Source: Limimaricola sp. G21655-S1 (GTDB taxonomy: Bacteria; Pseudomonadota; Alphaproteobacteria; Rhodobacterales; Rhodobacteraceae). Taken from it: a DNA stretch of 64,000 nt. Below, in pieces: positions 47,265 to 56,701 of this stretch; positions within the stretch are counted from its first letter, which is position 1; each line of letters starts with the position of its first letter. The notes beneath the pieces are model-generated. The model was given only the letters and a program-made list of their open reading frames with translations. It had not been told where the DNA came from and made no database searches. The position numbers were made by a program, and so were the translations under genes. The stretch covers positions 62,001 to 126,000 of the forward strand of contig NZ_JAPWGO010000003.1 in the NCBI RefSeq assembly GCF_027213785.1, written 5' to 3'.

Positions 47265-48515
47265 TTAGCCCAGCCGCACCAGCGCGTGGCGCTTCTTGCC
47301 CGCCGAGAGCTTGATCGGCGCGGTCAGCGCCGCGCGGTCGATCATCAGACCTGCATCGGTCAGCGGCGCGTCGTCGAGCCTCGCCCCGTTGTCCGAGATC
47401 AGCCGCTTGGCTTCCTTGCCCGAGGCGGCGAGCCCGGCGCGCACGATCAGCTGCACCACCGAGATGCCCTCGGCCACCTCGGCTTCGGTCAAGGTGAGCG
47501 TCGGCAGGTCGTCACCTACACCGCCCTTCTCGAACACCTCGCGCGCCGTGGCCTTCGCGGTCTCGGCCGCGTCGCGGCCATGCAGCAGCGCCGTGACCTC
47601 GTCGGCCAGCACGATCTTGGCCTCGTTGATCTCGGAGCCCGACAATGCGCCGAGGCGCTCGCACTCCGCCACCGGCAGTTCGGTGTAGAGCTTGAGGAAG
47701 CGGCCGACATCGGCATCCGTGGTGTTGCGCCAGAACTGCCAGAACTCGTAGGGGCTCAGCATGTCCTCGTTCAGCCAAACCGCGCCACCGGCACTCTTGC
47801 CCATCTTGCGGCCGTCCGAGGTCGTCAGCAGCGGCGAGGTCAGACCGTAGATTTCGTGGTCGAGTACGCGACGGGTCAGGTCGATGCCGTTGACGATGTT
47901 GCCCCACTGGTCCGAGCCGCCCATCTGCAGCACGCAGCCATAGCGGCGGTTCAGCTCGAGGAAGTCGTAGGCCTGCAGGATCATGTAGTTAAATTCGAGG
48001 AAGGACAGCGACTGCTCGCGGTCGATCCTCGACTTCACGCTCTCGAAGCTCAGCATCCTGTTGACCGAGAAATGCCGCCCGATGTCGCGCAGGAACTCGA
48101 GGTAGTTGAGGTTGTCGAGCCACTCGGCGTTGTCGAGCATGAGCGCGTCGGTCGGGCCCTCGCCATAGGAGAGGTAGCGCGCGAAGACCTTCTGCATCCC
48201 GGCGATGTTCGAGGCGATCTGGTCCGGACCCAGCAGTGGCCGTTCGTCCGAGCGGAAGCTTGGATCGCCCACCTTCGTAGTACCGCCGCCCATCAGGGTG
48301 ATCGGCTTGTGCCCGGTCTTCTGCAGCCAGCGCAGCATCATCACGTTGAGCAGGTGGCCCACATGCAGCGACGCCGCGGTGGCGTCATAGCCGATATAGG
48401 CGGGCACGACCCCCCTCGACAGCGCCTCGTCCAGGCCCTGGTAATCGGTGCAGTCGGCCAGATAGCCGCGCTCGATCATCACGGACATGAAGTCGCTCTT
48501 GGGGTGGTAGGTCAT
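47265..48515 (-). CDS. tyrS: Tyrosyl-tRNA synthetase
   Basis: 416 residues. Class-I signature HVGH at 51-54 ([15 protein letters not shown]), a KMSKS equivalent KMGKSAGG near 232, and a C-terminal S4 RNA-binding domain ([34 protein letters not shown]). Charges tRNA-Tyr. Divergent from anmK, with 63 bp between the starts. Confidence 0.97.
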   Translation of the reverse strand: MTYHPKSDFMSVMIERGYLADCTDYQGLDEALSRGVVPAYIGYDATAASLHVGHLLNVMMLRWLQKTGHKPITLMGGGTTKVGDPSFRSDERPLLGPDQIASNIAGMQKVFARYLSYGEGPTDALMLDNAEWLDNLNYLEFLRDIGRHFSVNRMLSFESVKSRIDREQSLSFLEFNYMILQAYDFLELNRRYGCVLQMGGSDQWGNIVNGIDLTRRVLDHEIYGLTSPLLTTSDGRKMGKSAGGAVWLNEDMLSPYEFWQFWRNTTDADVGRFLKLYTELPVAECERLGALSGSEINEAKIVLADEVTALLHGRDAAETAKATAREVFEKGGVGDDLPTLTLTEAEVAEGISVVQLIVRAGLAASGKEAKRLISDNGARLDDAPLTDAGLMIDRAALTAPIKLSAGKKRHALVRLG

Positions 48516-48578
48516 GTCTTGTGCCCCTCTCTTGGTCGCGCCACTCTATAGGCATCAAGCGGGGCGAGGGAAAGCGCG

Positions 48579-49703
48579 ATGCGGCGGATCGGGACGGGCG
48601 ACAGGATCAGGGCCTTGGGCGCGATGTCGGGCACCTCACTCGACGGGGTCGACGCCGCCATCATCGAAACCGATGGCGAAACCGTCTTCGGCTTCGGCGA
48701 AAGCGCCTACCGGCCCTATTCGGAGGCCGAGCGCGAGGTGCTGCGCGCCGCTCTGGGCCTGTGGGAAGGCGAGGCGGTCGAGGCGGCGGCGGAGGTGGTC
48801 GAGACCGCCCATGCCGAGATCCTGTCCGGCTTCGATGGGGTCGATCTGATCGGCTTTCATGGCCAGACGCTGGCGCATGATCCCAAGGGACGCGGCACGC
48901 ATCAGGCCGGTTCGGGCGCGATCCTCGCCGAGGCGCTGGGCGTGCCCGTGGTCTGGGATTTCCGCAGCTCGGATGTGCGCTTCGGCGGCGAGGGCGCGCC
49001 GCTGGCGCCGTTCTATCACTTCGCGCTGGCGAAATTCGTGGGGGCCGAGGCGCCGCTGGCATTTCTCAATCTCGGCGGTGTCGGCAACCTGACCTTTGCC
49101 GATCCGGGCTTCGCCCGCCCCGACGCCGAGGGCGCGCTGCTGGCCTTCGACACCGGCCCGGCAAACGCGCCGATCAACGATCTCGTGCGATCGCGGCTGG
49201 GCTGGGCCTTGGACGAGAGCGGGGCGCTGGCCGCCAAGGGCGAGGTGAAGGACGCCATCGTGGAGCGTTTCCTGCAGCACCCGCATTTCTTCCGCATGGC
49301 CCCGAAATCGCTCGACCGCGATGCCTTCGCCGGGTTGTCGCGCGAGGTGACCAACCTGTCGGATGCGGATGCGGCGGCCACGCTGACCGCCTGCGTCGCC
49401 GCCGGCGTGATGCGCGGCATGGAACTGTGCCCGGCACCGGTCGAACGGCTGCTGGCGACGGGCGGCGGGCGCCATAACCCGGTGATGATGGAGATGATCG
49501 CGGCAGGCTGCGACTGCCCGGTCGCACCGGTTGAGGCGGTGGGTTTCGACGGCGACATGCTGGAGGCGCAGGCCTTCGCCTATCTCGCCGTGCGCGTGGC
49601 GCGCGGGTTGCCGACCTCGGCTCCGGGCACCACCGGCGTGCGCGCGGCGGTGGGCGGCGGCACGCTGAGCCGTCCCGGCGAACTCGCGGTGGCGCTGGGC
49701 TGA
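48579..49703 (+). CDS. anmK: Anhydro-N-acetylmuramic acid kinase
   Basis: 374 residues: [23 protein letters not shown] (ATP-binding start), [48 protein letters not shown] and [11 protein letters not shown]. It phosphorylates anhydro-MurNAc released from cell wall, recycling it to MurNAc-6-phosphate. Next to tyrS, the usual neighbour in this family. Confidence 0.96.
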   Translation: MRRIGTGDRIRALGAMSGTSLDGVDAAIIETDGETVFGFGESAYRPYSEAEREVLRAALGLWEGEAVEAAAEVVETAHAEILSGFDGVDLIGFHGQTLAHDPKGRGTHQAGSGAILAEALGVPVVWDFRSSDVRFGGEGAPLAPFYHFALAKFVGAEAPLAFLNLGGVGNLTFADPGFARPDAEGALLAFDTGPANAPINDLVRSRLGWALDESGALAAKGEVKDAIVERFLQHPHFFRMAPKSLDRDAFAGLSREVTNLSDADAAATLTACVAAGVMRGMELCPAPVERLLATGGGRHNPVMMEMIAAGCDCPVAPVEAVGFDGDMLEAQAFAYLAVRVARGLPTSAPGTTGVRAAVGGGTLSRPGELAVALG

Positions 49704-49709
49704 AACGAA

Positions 49710-49732
49710 AGACACCGCCCCGAAGGGGCGGC
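49710..49732 (-). terminator. Terminator after ssb
   Basis: On the minus strand CCGCCCC-TTC-GGGGCGG is followed by TGTCTTTCGTTT, a stem-loop with a T-rich tail. It lies between anmK and ssb, which converge. Confidence 0.7.
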
Positions 49733-49757
49733 GCCTGATCGTCGCTAGGGGAAGATA

Positions 49758-50264
49758 TCAGAACGGGATCTCGTCGTCGATGTCGCGGCTGCCACCGCCG
49801 CTGCCGCCCTGGTTGCTGTCGCCATAGCCACCGCGGTCGTCATAGCCGCCCGAGCCGCCGCCATAGCCGCCCCGGTCATCGCCGCCATATCCGCCGCCCG
49901 AACCGCCATCGCCGCGGCCGCCGAGCAGGGTCAGGTTGCCGGTGAAGGGCCGCAGCACCACTTCGGTGGAATAGCGGTCGTTGCCCTGCTGGTCCTGCCA
50001 CTTGCGGGTTTCCAGCTGGCCCTCGAGATAGACGGTCGAGCCCTTGCGCAGATACTGCTCGGCGATCCGGCCCAGCGGCTCGTTGAAGATCGCCACCGAA
50101 TGCCACTCGGTGCGCTCGCGACGCTCGCCGGTGTTGCGGTCCTTCCAGGTCTCGGAGGTGGCGACACGCAGGTTCACCACCTTGCCGCCATTCTGGAAGG
50201 TCCGCACCTCCGGGTCGCGGCCCAGATTGCCGATGAGGATCACCTTGTTCACGGAACCGGCCAT
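49758..50264 (-). CDS. ssb: Single-stranded DNA-binding protein
   Basis: 168 residues; GGAGG precedes ATG 50264. OB-fold residues 1-112 ([38 protein letters not shown]..., [26 protein letters not shown]), a Gly/Asp/Tyr-rich linker and the conserved acidic tip DIDDEIPF that recruits repair and replication partners. The frame extends 5' but without homology. Confidence 0.97.
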   Translation of the reverse strand: MAGSVNKVILIGNLGRDPEVRTFQNGGKVVNLRVATSETWKDRNTGERRERTEWHSVAIFNEPLGRIAEQYLRKGSTVYLEGQLETRKWQDQQGNDRYSTEVVLRPFTGNLTLLGGRGDGGSGGGYGGDDRGGYGGGSGGYDDRGGYGDSNQGGSGGGSRDIDDEIPF

Positions 50265-50437
50265 AACGCCTCCTGCCTTGTCGAATCTCGTATTTCGTTG
50301 TGCCGACAATATGCGTCGTGCGCATCGGATGACAGGGGAAACGCCGGTTCCCGCTTCCCTTTCCGCCACGATCCCGGCTAGCGTGAGCACAGCGAACGCA
50401 CCAGCGCCGGAACCAGCCGGTGGAACGGAGGGACGCG

Positions 50438-51037
50438 ATGTACCATTACCTGACGGGCGCCGCGCTGGCGGCGCTGGGCCTTTTTTGCGCAACACCGGCC
50501 TTGGCCGACCGGGTCTCGACCAGCTCGGCCCCGGGCCTCTTCGCCTCGCAACTCAACGTGCTCGACGGCCGGGCCGCTTCGCAATATGCGAGCTCGTCGC
50601 GGCTGCAGCCGCCCCGTGCCGAGATACCGCAGGAGTTGCAGGTCGCGGCGGCTCCGGCCTTTACCGGCCGCTATGCCGGGCCTTATCTCACGCTGGCCCG
50701 CGATGCGGCCCGCAAGCATCGCATCCCCGAGGATCTGTTCCTGCGCCTCGTGCAGCAGGAAAGCGGCTGGAACGCCGGTGCGGTAAGCCGGGTGGGCGCG
50801 CTGGGCCTCGCGCAACTGATGCCCGACACGGCGCGGCTTTTGCGCGTCGATCCGATGGATCCACGCCAGAATCTCGAAGGCGGCGCGCGCTATCTCAGGA
50901 TGCAGCACGACGCCTTCGGCGATTGGCGCCTCGCGCTCGCGGCCTATAACGCCGGGCCCGGCGCCGTGCAGAAATATGGCGGCGTCCCGCCCTATGCCGA
51001 GACGCAGCATTATGTGAAGGCGATTCTGGGCCGTTAG
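50438..51037 (+). CDS. Lytic transglycosylase (SLT domain)
   Basis: 199 residues from ATG 50438 (GGAGGGA upstream). Signal peptide [23 protein letters not shown]. Residues about 95-195 are a Slt domain: [31 protein letters not shown] with catalytic Glu in QQESGW, then [29 protein letters not shown]. It cleaves peptidoglycan glycan strands in the periplasm. Divergent from ssb; overlaps the stop of the DUF1206 gene by 4 nt. Confidence 0.92.
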   Translation: MYHYLTGAALAALGLFCATPALADRVSTSSAPGLFASQLNVLDGRAASQYASSSRLQPPRAEIPQELQVAAAPAFTGRYAGPYLTLARDAARKHRIPEDLFLRLVQQESGWNAGAVSRVGALGLAQLMPDTARLLRVDPMDPRQNLEGGARYLRMQHDAFGDWRLALAAYNAGPGAVQKYGGVPPYAETQHYVKAILGR

Positions 51038-51867
51038 GAGGCGAGACGGCGCGCCAGCGTCTCCATGTCGTCGGTCTTCAGCTTCGGCACGATCCGGTAG
51101 GCGGCGTTGACGAAGCAGAACAGCGAGAAGCCCAGAAGACCCACCCCGAGAGCGGTCACGAGCACCGTTCCGTAAGGCTTCTCGCGCAGCCAGTCGAAGG
51201 CCTCGGCCAAACCGCCGGCCTCGCTGGGGTTCAGGGTCCATGCCGCATAGGCCAGCAGGAAGCCGACGATGGCGATCACCGCGCCATTGGCGACAAGACC
51301 GGTGGTCAGCGCCGGTTGCAGCTTCAGCGTCATCGGCTTGGCGCGCAGGTTCTCCATGTATTTGTGCGAGACGCCCTTCCAGATGTAATAGATGCCCGCG
51401 CCGAGGCCGATCAGCCCGGCGATGCCGACGATCCACTGGCCGAAGGGCATCTGCATGATCTTGGCGGTCCACTTGTCGAGGCTGGAGCCGCCGTTCGAGC
51501 CGGAGGAGGACGGCATCAGGATCGCTGCCGCCGTGAAGGCGAGGCCGAGATGGATCAAGCCGGTCACCACCTGGCCGATCCGAGCGATGATCCCCTTGGC
51601 CTCGCTGCCATGCGCCTCGAGATCCCAGAAGGCGGCGACGAGGCGCCAGATACCGTAGGCCGCCAGACCGATGGCGATCAGTGCCAGCAGCGCGATGCCC
51701 CACCAGGCCCGCTCCAGCGACGCCATAGCCTCGCCGGTGCCCCCCGGCGTCGATCCGCGCCAGATCGCCAGAAGCGAGAGCACCGCCACGACGAGGTAAA
51801 TGAGACCGCGACCGGCATAGCCGGCGCGCATGACGGGCACTGCCCATTGGAGATTCTGCTGTGTCAT
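51034..51867 (-). CDS. DUF1206 membrane protein
   Basis: 277 residues from ATG 51867; ATG 51903 (MEQAGPAP...), preceded by AGGTGG, is an alternative start. Six membrane segments in three repeats, each opening with a Gly-rich RxGYxGRGxIYLVVG-like stretch ([62 protein letters not shown]), which is the DUF1206 pattern. Inner-membrane protein of unknown function. Follows the ABC ATPase gene on the same strand across a small hairpin. Confidence 0.85.
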   Translation of the reverse strand: MTQQNLQWAVPVMRAGYAGRGLIYLVVAVLSLLAIWRGSTPGGTGEAMASLERAWWGIALLALIAIGLAAYGIWRLVAAFWDLEAHGSEAKGIIARIGQVVTGLIHLGLAFTAAAILMPSSSGSNGGSSLDKWTAKIMQMPFGQWIVGIAGLIGLGAGIYYIWKGVSHKYMENLRAKPMTLKLQPALTTGLVANGAVIAIVGFLLAYAAWTLNPSEAGGLAEAFDWLREKPYGTVLVTALGVGLLGFSLFCFVNAAYRIVPKLKTDDMETLARRLAS

Positions 51868-51870
51868 GCC

Positions 51871-51900
51871 CGGACAAGCGGGTGCAGGGCCCGCTTGTTC
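51871..51900 (-). terminator. Hairpin between the ABC transporter ATPase gene and the DUF1206 gene
   Basis: On the minus strand ACAAGCGGG-CCCTGCA-CCCGCTTGT makes a 9-bp perfect stem 13 nt past the ABC ATPase stop. No T-run; it would lie inside the DUF1206 coding sequence if that gene starts at 51903. Confidence 0.4.
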
Positions 51901-51912
51901 CATTGGCGCCAC

Positions 51913-54018
51913 CTAGTTTTCGGCGAGCGTGATCACCGGCTCCATCGAGGCGAATTCCTCTTGGCTCAGGTGGCACTTCACCTTGTGACCCGGCGCGAAC
52001 TCGACCATCGGCGGCACTTCGCGTTCGCACAGGTCGCCCGGCACCCGAGACTTCCAGCGGCAACGCGTCTGGAACGGGCAGCCCGAAGGTGGATTCATCG
52101 CCGAGGGCACGTCGCCCTCCAGCACGATGTGCTTCTTCTCGACATGGGTGTCTGCGATCGGAACCGCCGAGAGCAGCGCCTCGGTATAGGGGTGGTAGGG
52201 CGGCGAGAAGACCTCGCGCGCCGTGCCGATCTCGACCACGTGGCCGAGATACATCACCATCACCCGGTCGGCGAGGTAGCGCACGATCGACAGGTCGTGG
52301 CTGATGAACAACAGCGTCGTCTTCTGCTCGCGCTGGATCTCCATCAACAGGTCGGTGACGGCGGCCTGTACCGAAACGTCGAGCGCCGAGACCGGCTCGT
52401 CGGCCACGACGATCCGGGCGCCGCCTGCAAAGGCGCGGGCGATGCCGACGCGCTGCTTCTGCCCGCCAGAGAGCTGGCGCGGCATCCGGGTCGCGAATTC
52501 GCGTGGCAGCTTCACGAGATCGAGAAGCTCCAGCATCCGTCGCTTGCGGTCGCGCGGGCTGTCGCCCACGCCGAAGATCTCCAGCGCACGGATGATCTGC
52601 CGCCCCACCGTCATCGACGGGTTCAGGGTGTCGAACGGGTTCTGGAACACCATCTGCACATCGGCAACGGTGCGCGTGTCGCGCTTTTCGATCGGCACGT
52701 CGCCCACGGCGCGGCCATCAAGTTCGACGCCGCCCGCCGTTGCCGTCTCCAGCCCCATCAGCACCTTGGCCAAGGTGGACTTGCCGCAGCCGGATTCGCC
52801 GACGATGGCCAGCGTTTCGCTTTCATGCGCCTCGAAGCTCAGCGTCTCGTTGGCCTTGACCACCTGTGCCTCGCCGCCACCCAGAAGACCGGGGCGCGAC
52901 ACCTGGTAATATTTCTGCAGCCCATCGACCTTGAGGACCACCTCGCCGATCTCCGTGCTCTCGCGGTGATCTGAAACCTCCGGCGGCGCATCCCAGTCGA
53001 TCTCCTCGGTGCGGATGCAGCGGGCTTCGTGACCGTCGCCGGGCACCTCGACCATCGGGATCGGCTGCGCGTCGCAGCGGCCCTCTTGGAAATAGTCGCA
53101 GCGCGGGCCGAAATTGCAGCCCGGCGGGCGCTCGTCGGGCAGGGGGAAGTTGCCGGGAATGGCGATCAGCGGCCGCGTCGCCTTGTCGGCGCCGGGCAGG
53201 GGGATCGCCCGGAACAGCGCCTGAGTATAGGGGTGGCGCATCTCGTCGAAGACCTCGCCGATACGGCCGCGCTCGACCGCCTCGCCCGAATACATCACGC
53301 AGATCCGGTCGCAGGTCTCCAGCACCAGCCCGAGATTGTGGCTGATGAACAGCATCGAGGTGCCGTATTTCTCGCCCAACTCGCGCACCAGATCGATCAC
53401 CGCCGCCTCGACGGTGACGTCGAGCGCGGTGGTCGGCTCGTCGAGGATCAGCAGCGCGGGCTTGGACATCAGCGCCATGGCGATGACGATGCGCTGCTGC
53501 TGGCCGCCCGAGAGCTGGTGCGGGTAGCTGTCGAGGATGCGCTCGGGGTCGGGCAGGCGCACGTCGCGCACCACCTCGAGCGCGCGGGCGCGCGCCTCCT
53601 CGGCCGAGATCCCCTCGTGGATCATCGGCACCTCCATGAGCTGCCGGTCGATCTTGAGCGCCGGGTTCAGCGAGGCCATCGGTTCCTGGTAGATCATCGC
53701 GATGTCGCGGCCCCGGATCTCGCGTAGCCGCGCGGGCGACATCGTGGTCAGTTCCTCGCCGCGAAACTTGATCGAGCCGCCGGTGATCCGGCCGTTGACG
53801 CCGAGATCCTGCATCACGCCCAATGCCACGGTGGATTTGCCGCAGCCGGATTCCCCGACGAGGCCCAGCGCCTCTCCGGCACGGACGGTGGCGGAGAAGT
53901 CCATCACCGCCGGAATCTCGCGCGTGCGGGTGAAGAAGGAAATGGACAGGTTGCGGATCTCGAGGATCGGCTCGCCGGGAGCGACCTCGAGGGCTGGATC
54001 TGTCACGGTATCGGTCAT
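51913..54018 (-). CDS. Fused dual-ATPase subunit of dipeptide/oligopeptide ABC transporter
   Basis: 701 residues from ATG 54018 (AGGAG upstream). Two complete DppD/DppF-type ATPases in one chain: first half Walker A GESGCGKST (55-63), LSGGQQQR and LILDEPTTALD; second half a second GESGCGKST (about 430-440), LSGGQKQR and VVADEPVSALD. Each half ends with the oligopeptide-transporter C-terminal Cys-containing domain (PPGCNFGPRCDYFQEGRCD; PPSGCPFQTRCRWKSRVPGDLCE). The fused form powers import together with the two permeases upstream. Transcribed after the permeases in the same operon. Confidence 0.95.
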   Translation of the reverse strand: MTDTVTDPALEVAPGEPILEIRNLSISFFTRTREIPAVMDFSATVRAGEALGLVGESGCGKSTVALGVMQDLGVNGRITGGSIKFRGEELTTMSPARLREIRGRDIAMIYQEPMASLNPALKIDRQLMEVPMIHEGISAEEARARALEVVRDVRLPDPERILDSYPHQLSGGQQQRIVIAMALMSKPALLILDEPTTALDVTVEAAVIDLVRELGEKYGTSMLFISHNLGLVLETCDRICVMYSGEAVERGRIGEVFDEMRHPYTQALFRAIPLPGADKATRPLIAIPGNFPLPDERPPGCNFGPRCDYFQEGRCDAQPIPMVEVPGDGHEARCIRTEEIDWDAPPEVSDHRESTEIGEVVLKVDGLQKYYQVSRPGLLGGGEAQVVKANETLSFEAHESETLAIVGESGCGKSTLAKVLMGLETATAGGVELDGRAVGDVPIEKRDTRTVADVQMVFQNPFDTLNPSMTVGRQIIRALEIFGVGDSPRDRKRRMLELLDLVKLPREFATRMPRQLSGGQKQRVGIARAFAGGARIVVADEPVSALDVSVQAAVTDLLMEIQREQKTTLLFISHDLSIVRYLADRVMVMYLGHVVEIGTAREVFSPPYHPYTEALLSAVPIADTHVEKKHIVLEGDVPSAMNPPSGCPFQTRCRWKSRVPGDLCEREVPPMVEFAPGHKVKCHLSQEEFASMEPVITLAEN

Positions 54019-54114
54019 CTTGCACTCCTGATCCGGCGCGCGGGCGGAAACTGCGGGACCGGGGGTGTCACACCCCCGGACCCCCGTGGCGTATTTCGGG
54101 AACAAAGTCGGCCA

Positions 54115-55566
54115 TCAGTCCTTCAGGCTCTCCTCGCGCAGACCGTCCGCCAGAAGGTTCAGGCCAAGGACGAGGCTCAAGAGCGCCAGCGCCGGCACCA
54201 TCGCGGCATGCGGGTAGATCGACAGCAGCCGGCGACCGAGATTGATGGTCGAGCCCCAGTCGGGGCTGTCCGGCGGCAGGCCGAGACCGAAGAAGCCGAG
54301 CGTGCCCAGAAGGATCGTCGTGTAGCCGATGCGCAGGCAGAAATCGACGATCAGCGGACCCCGCGCATTGGGCAGGATCTCCCACAGCATGATGTACCAG
54401 GGGCTCTCGCCGCGGGTCTGGGCCGCGGCGACGTAGTCGCGGGTCTTGATGTCCATGGTCAGGCCGCGGACGATGCGGAACACCGTGGGCGCGTTGACGA
54501 AGACGACGCTGACGAAGACCACGAGAATGCCGCCGGGCACGTCGAACAGGTCCAGCGCGTCAGGCCAGAAATCGACCGGCGTGCCGTCCTGGCTCACCAT
54601 CGAGAGGTAGAGCCAGCCGCCGAACAGCAGCAGCATGGCCAGCACGACGAGGCGCAGCATCGGGCGCGGCGCGAGCCGCGCGTTCAGCAGTACCCCGAAG
54701 AAGGCGATCGGAAACAGGAACAGCACCATCGCCATGTAGGCCGGCACGCCGGTCTGCACCATTTCGGGCGTGACCAGCAGGTAGAACAGCAAGATCACCG
54801 GGAAGGCGAGGATCAGGTTGGCGAGGAACGACAGTACCGTGTCGAGGCGGCCCGCGTAGAAGCCTGCCGGAAGACCGAGCGTGATGCCGACGAGAAAGGC
54901 GAAGATCGTCGCCAGCGGCGCGATCTGCACCACGATCCACGAGCCATGAACCATGCGCGAGAACACGTCGCGCGCGAGGTTGTCGCCGCCCAGAAGATAA
55001 TGCGGGTAGACGCCGTCGCCCGCCATCGCCAGCGGCGTGCCGGGAACCTTGTTCTTCATGCCCGACAGCGCGGTCAGCGGGTCGTGCGTGGCGATCAGGT
55101 CGAACAGCCCCGCGAAGAGCGCGATGAAGACCCAGAACATCACCAATGCGAATCCTGCCATGCCGATCGTGCTGTCGAACAGCTTGCCATAAAGACCGAG
55201 GCGCCGTTTGAAAGCGATCGACAGGCCGAAGGTCAGGCCTAGCGCGATCCAGACCGGCAGGAAGCGCTGCGACATCTCGCCGAGAATGCCCAGGGCGCCA
55301 TAGGGCAGAAGCAGCGGCAACAGCAGGTAGAGCGCCAGCACCAGCGCGGTGAGCCACAAGAAGGCGCGGCCGGCGAGATCGGCCAATCCGTGCAGGCCGG
55401 CGCGCGCTGCGAGCGTGCCATCGGGCAGGCTCTGGCGCCGCACCGGCGCGCTGACCAGCGACAGCACGAGCGCCAGGAGCGATGCGGCCACGAGCCCCGC
55501 GACCGACAGTCCCAGCAGCGGATTCAACCAGGCGCCCCAAGGGCCGGTCCAGCTCAGCGGTTCCAT
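54115..55566 (-). CDS. ABC transporter permease (DppC type), with N-terminal extension
   Basis: 483 residues, much longer than the usual 290-300 of DppC. Extra membrane segments occupy about 1-150 (LLGLSVAGLVAASLLALVLSLV, LVLALYLLLPLLLPYGALGIL, FLPVWIALGLTFGLSIAF). The core permease follows, with the OppC-type YLLGGDNLARDVFSRMVHGSW and the coupling EAA loop (YVAAAQTRGESPWYIMLWEILPNARGPLIVDFCLRIG). Forms the channel with the DppB-type partner, 12 nt upstream. Confidence 0.92.
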   Translation of the reverse strand: MEPLSWTGPWGAWLNPLLGLSVAGLVAASLLALVLSLVSAPVRRQSLPDGTLAARAGLHGLADLAGRAFLWLTALVLALYLLLPLLLPYGALGILGEMSQRFLPVWIALGLTFGLSIAFKRRLGLYGKLFDSTIGMAGFALVMFWVFIALFAGLFDLIATHDPLTALSGMKNKVPGTPLAMAGDGVYPHYLLGGDNLARDVFSRMVHGSWIVVQIAPLATIFAFLVGITLGLPAGFYAGRLDTVLSFLANLILAFPVILLFYLLVTPEMVQTGVPAYMAMVLFLFPIAFFGVLLNARLAPRPMLRLVVLAMLLLFGGWLYLSMVSQDGTPVDFWPDALDLFDVPGGILVVFVSVVFVNAPTVFRIVRGLTMDIKTRDYVAAAQTRGESPWYIMLWEILPNARGPLIVDFCLRIGYTTILLGTLGFFGLGLPPDSPDWGSTINLGRRLLSIYPHAAMVPALALLSLVLGLNLLADGLREESLKD

Positions 55567-55578
55567 GGGCCGACCTCC

Positions 55579-56622
55579 TTACGAGACGCGGATGCGCGGG
55601 TTGAGATAGACATAGCCGATGTCGGAGATGAGCTGCGTCAGAAGCACCACCACCACCGAGACGACCGAGACGCCGAGCAGCAGCTCGATGTCGTTGTTGC
55701 CGGCCGCCTGCACCAGCGTCCAGCCGAAGCCCTTGTAGTTGAACAGGGTCTCGACGATCACCACGCCGTTCAGCAGCCACGGGAACTGCAGCATGATCAC
55801 CGTGAAGGGCGCGATCAGCGCGTTCCTGAGCGCGTGGCGCAGCACGATCTTGGGGAACGAGACGCCCTTGAGCCGGGCGGTGCGAATGTACTGCGCGGTC
55901 ATCACCTCGGTCATCGAGGCCCGCGTCATACGGGCGATGTAGCCCATGCCATAAAGCGCGATGGTCAGCACCGGCAGGGTGAAGTTCTCGAAGGTGGCGT
56001 CCTCCATCGCGGAGGTGGCCGAGCCGTTGAACCATCGCAGGCCAACCGCCGTGGAGGCGAAGACGGCGATGAACACCACGCCCGAGACGTATTCCGGCGT
56101 CGCGGTGGTCAGGATCGACACGGTCGAAAGCGAGCGGTCGAGCTTCGAGCCCTCGCGCATCCCCGCCAGCACGCCGAGGATCAGCGCGCCGGGGACCATC
56201 ACCATCATCACCCAGAACATCAGCTTGCCGGTCAGCGCGAGGCTGCGGCCGATGATCTCGGCAACGTCGCGGCGAAACACGGTTGACCAGCCCCAATCGC
56301 CCTGCAGGATGCCGCAGAAAGCGCTGGTCTCGACCGTGCCGCCCGGCAACTCGCAGCGCCCGGCCACCACCTCGCCATCGACCGTATGGGTCCAGCCCGG
56401 CACCACGCCGAGCCATTCGCCATAGCGTACCAGCATCGGCTCGCCGTAACCGTTGCGGTCCAGCCAGCTCTCGACCTCCGCATCGGAGACGCGGGTCCCG
56501 ATTTCGGATTTCGCGATCTTCTCGAGGCTGGGCTCCAGATTGGTCAGGAAGAAGACGATGAAGGTCAGGGCAAACGCCGTGACCAGCAACGTCAGAAGAC
56601 GCGACAGGAGAAATCGGATCAT
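55579..56622 (-). CDS. ABC transporter permease (DppB type)
   Basis: 347 residues from ATG 56622. Begins MIRFLLSRLLTLLVTAFALTFIVFFLTNLEPS, the typical first span of DppB permeases; a periplasmic loop contains two Cys (CELPGGTVETSAFCG). The C-terminal coupling loop is YIRTARLKGVSFPKIVLRHALRNALIAPFTVIMLQFPWLLNGVVIVE. Pairs with the DppC-type permease. The preceding binding-protein gene is separated by a stable hairpin. Confidence 0.93.
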   Translation of the reverse strand: MIRFLLSRLLTLLVTAFALTFIVFFLTNLEPSLEKIAKSEIGTRVSDAEVESWLDRNGYGEPMLVRYGEWLGVVPGWTHTVDGEVVAGRCELPGGTVETSAFCGILQGDWGWSTVFRRDVAEIIGRSLALTGKLMFWVMMVMVPGALILGVLAGMREGSKLDRSLSTVSILTTATPEYVSGVVFIAVFASTAVGLRWFNGSATSAMEDATFENFTLPVLTIALYGMGYIARMTRASMTEVMTAQYIRTARLKGVSFPKIVLRHALRNALIAPFTVIMLQFPWLLNGVVIVETLFNYKGFGWTLVQAAGNNDIELLLGVSVVSVVVVLLTQLISDIGYVYLNPRIRVS

Positions 56623-56665
56623 TCGGGCATGGGTCCGGTACGCATGAGGTGGAATGTCGGGAGGC

Positions 56666-56688
56666 CGCCCCGGCCCAATGCCGGGGCG
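56666..56688 (-). terminator. Hairpin between binding-protein gene and permease genes
   Basis: CGCCCCGGC-CCAAT-GCCGGGGCG, a 9-bp perfect stem just after the binding-protein stop. Such stems commonly stabilise the binding-protein part of the transcript or reduce read-through, giving excess binding protein over membrane subunits. Confidence 0.6.
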
Positions 56689-56701
56689 CACCTGTATCGG
56701 G

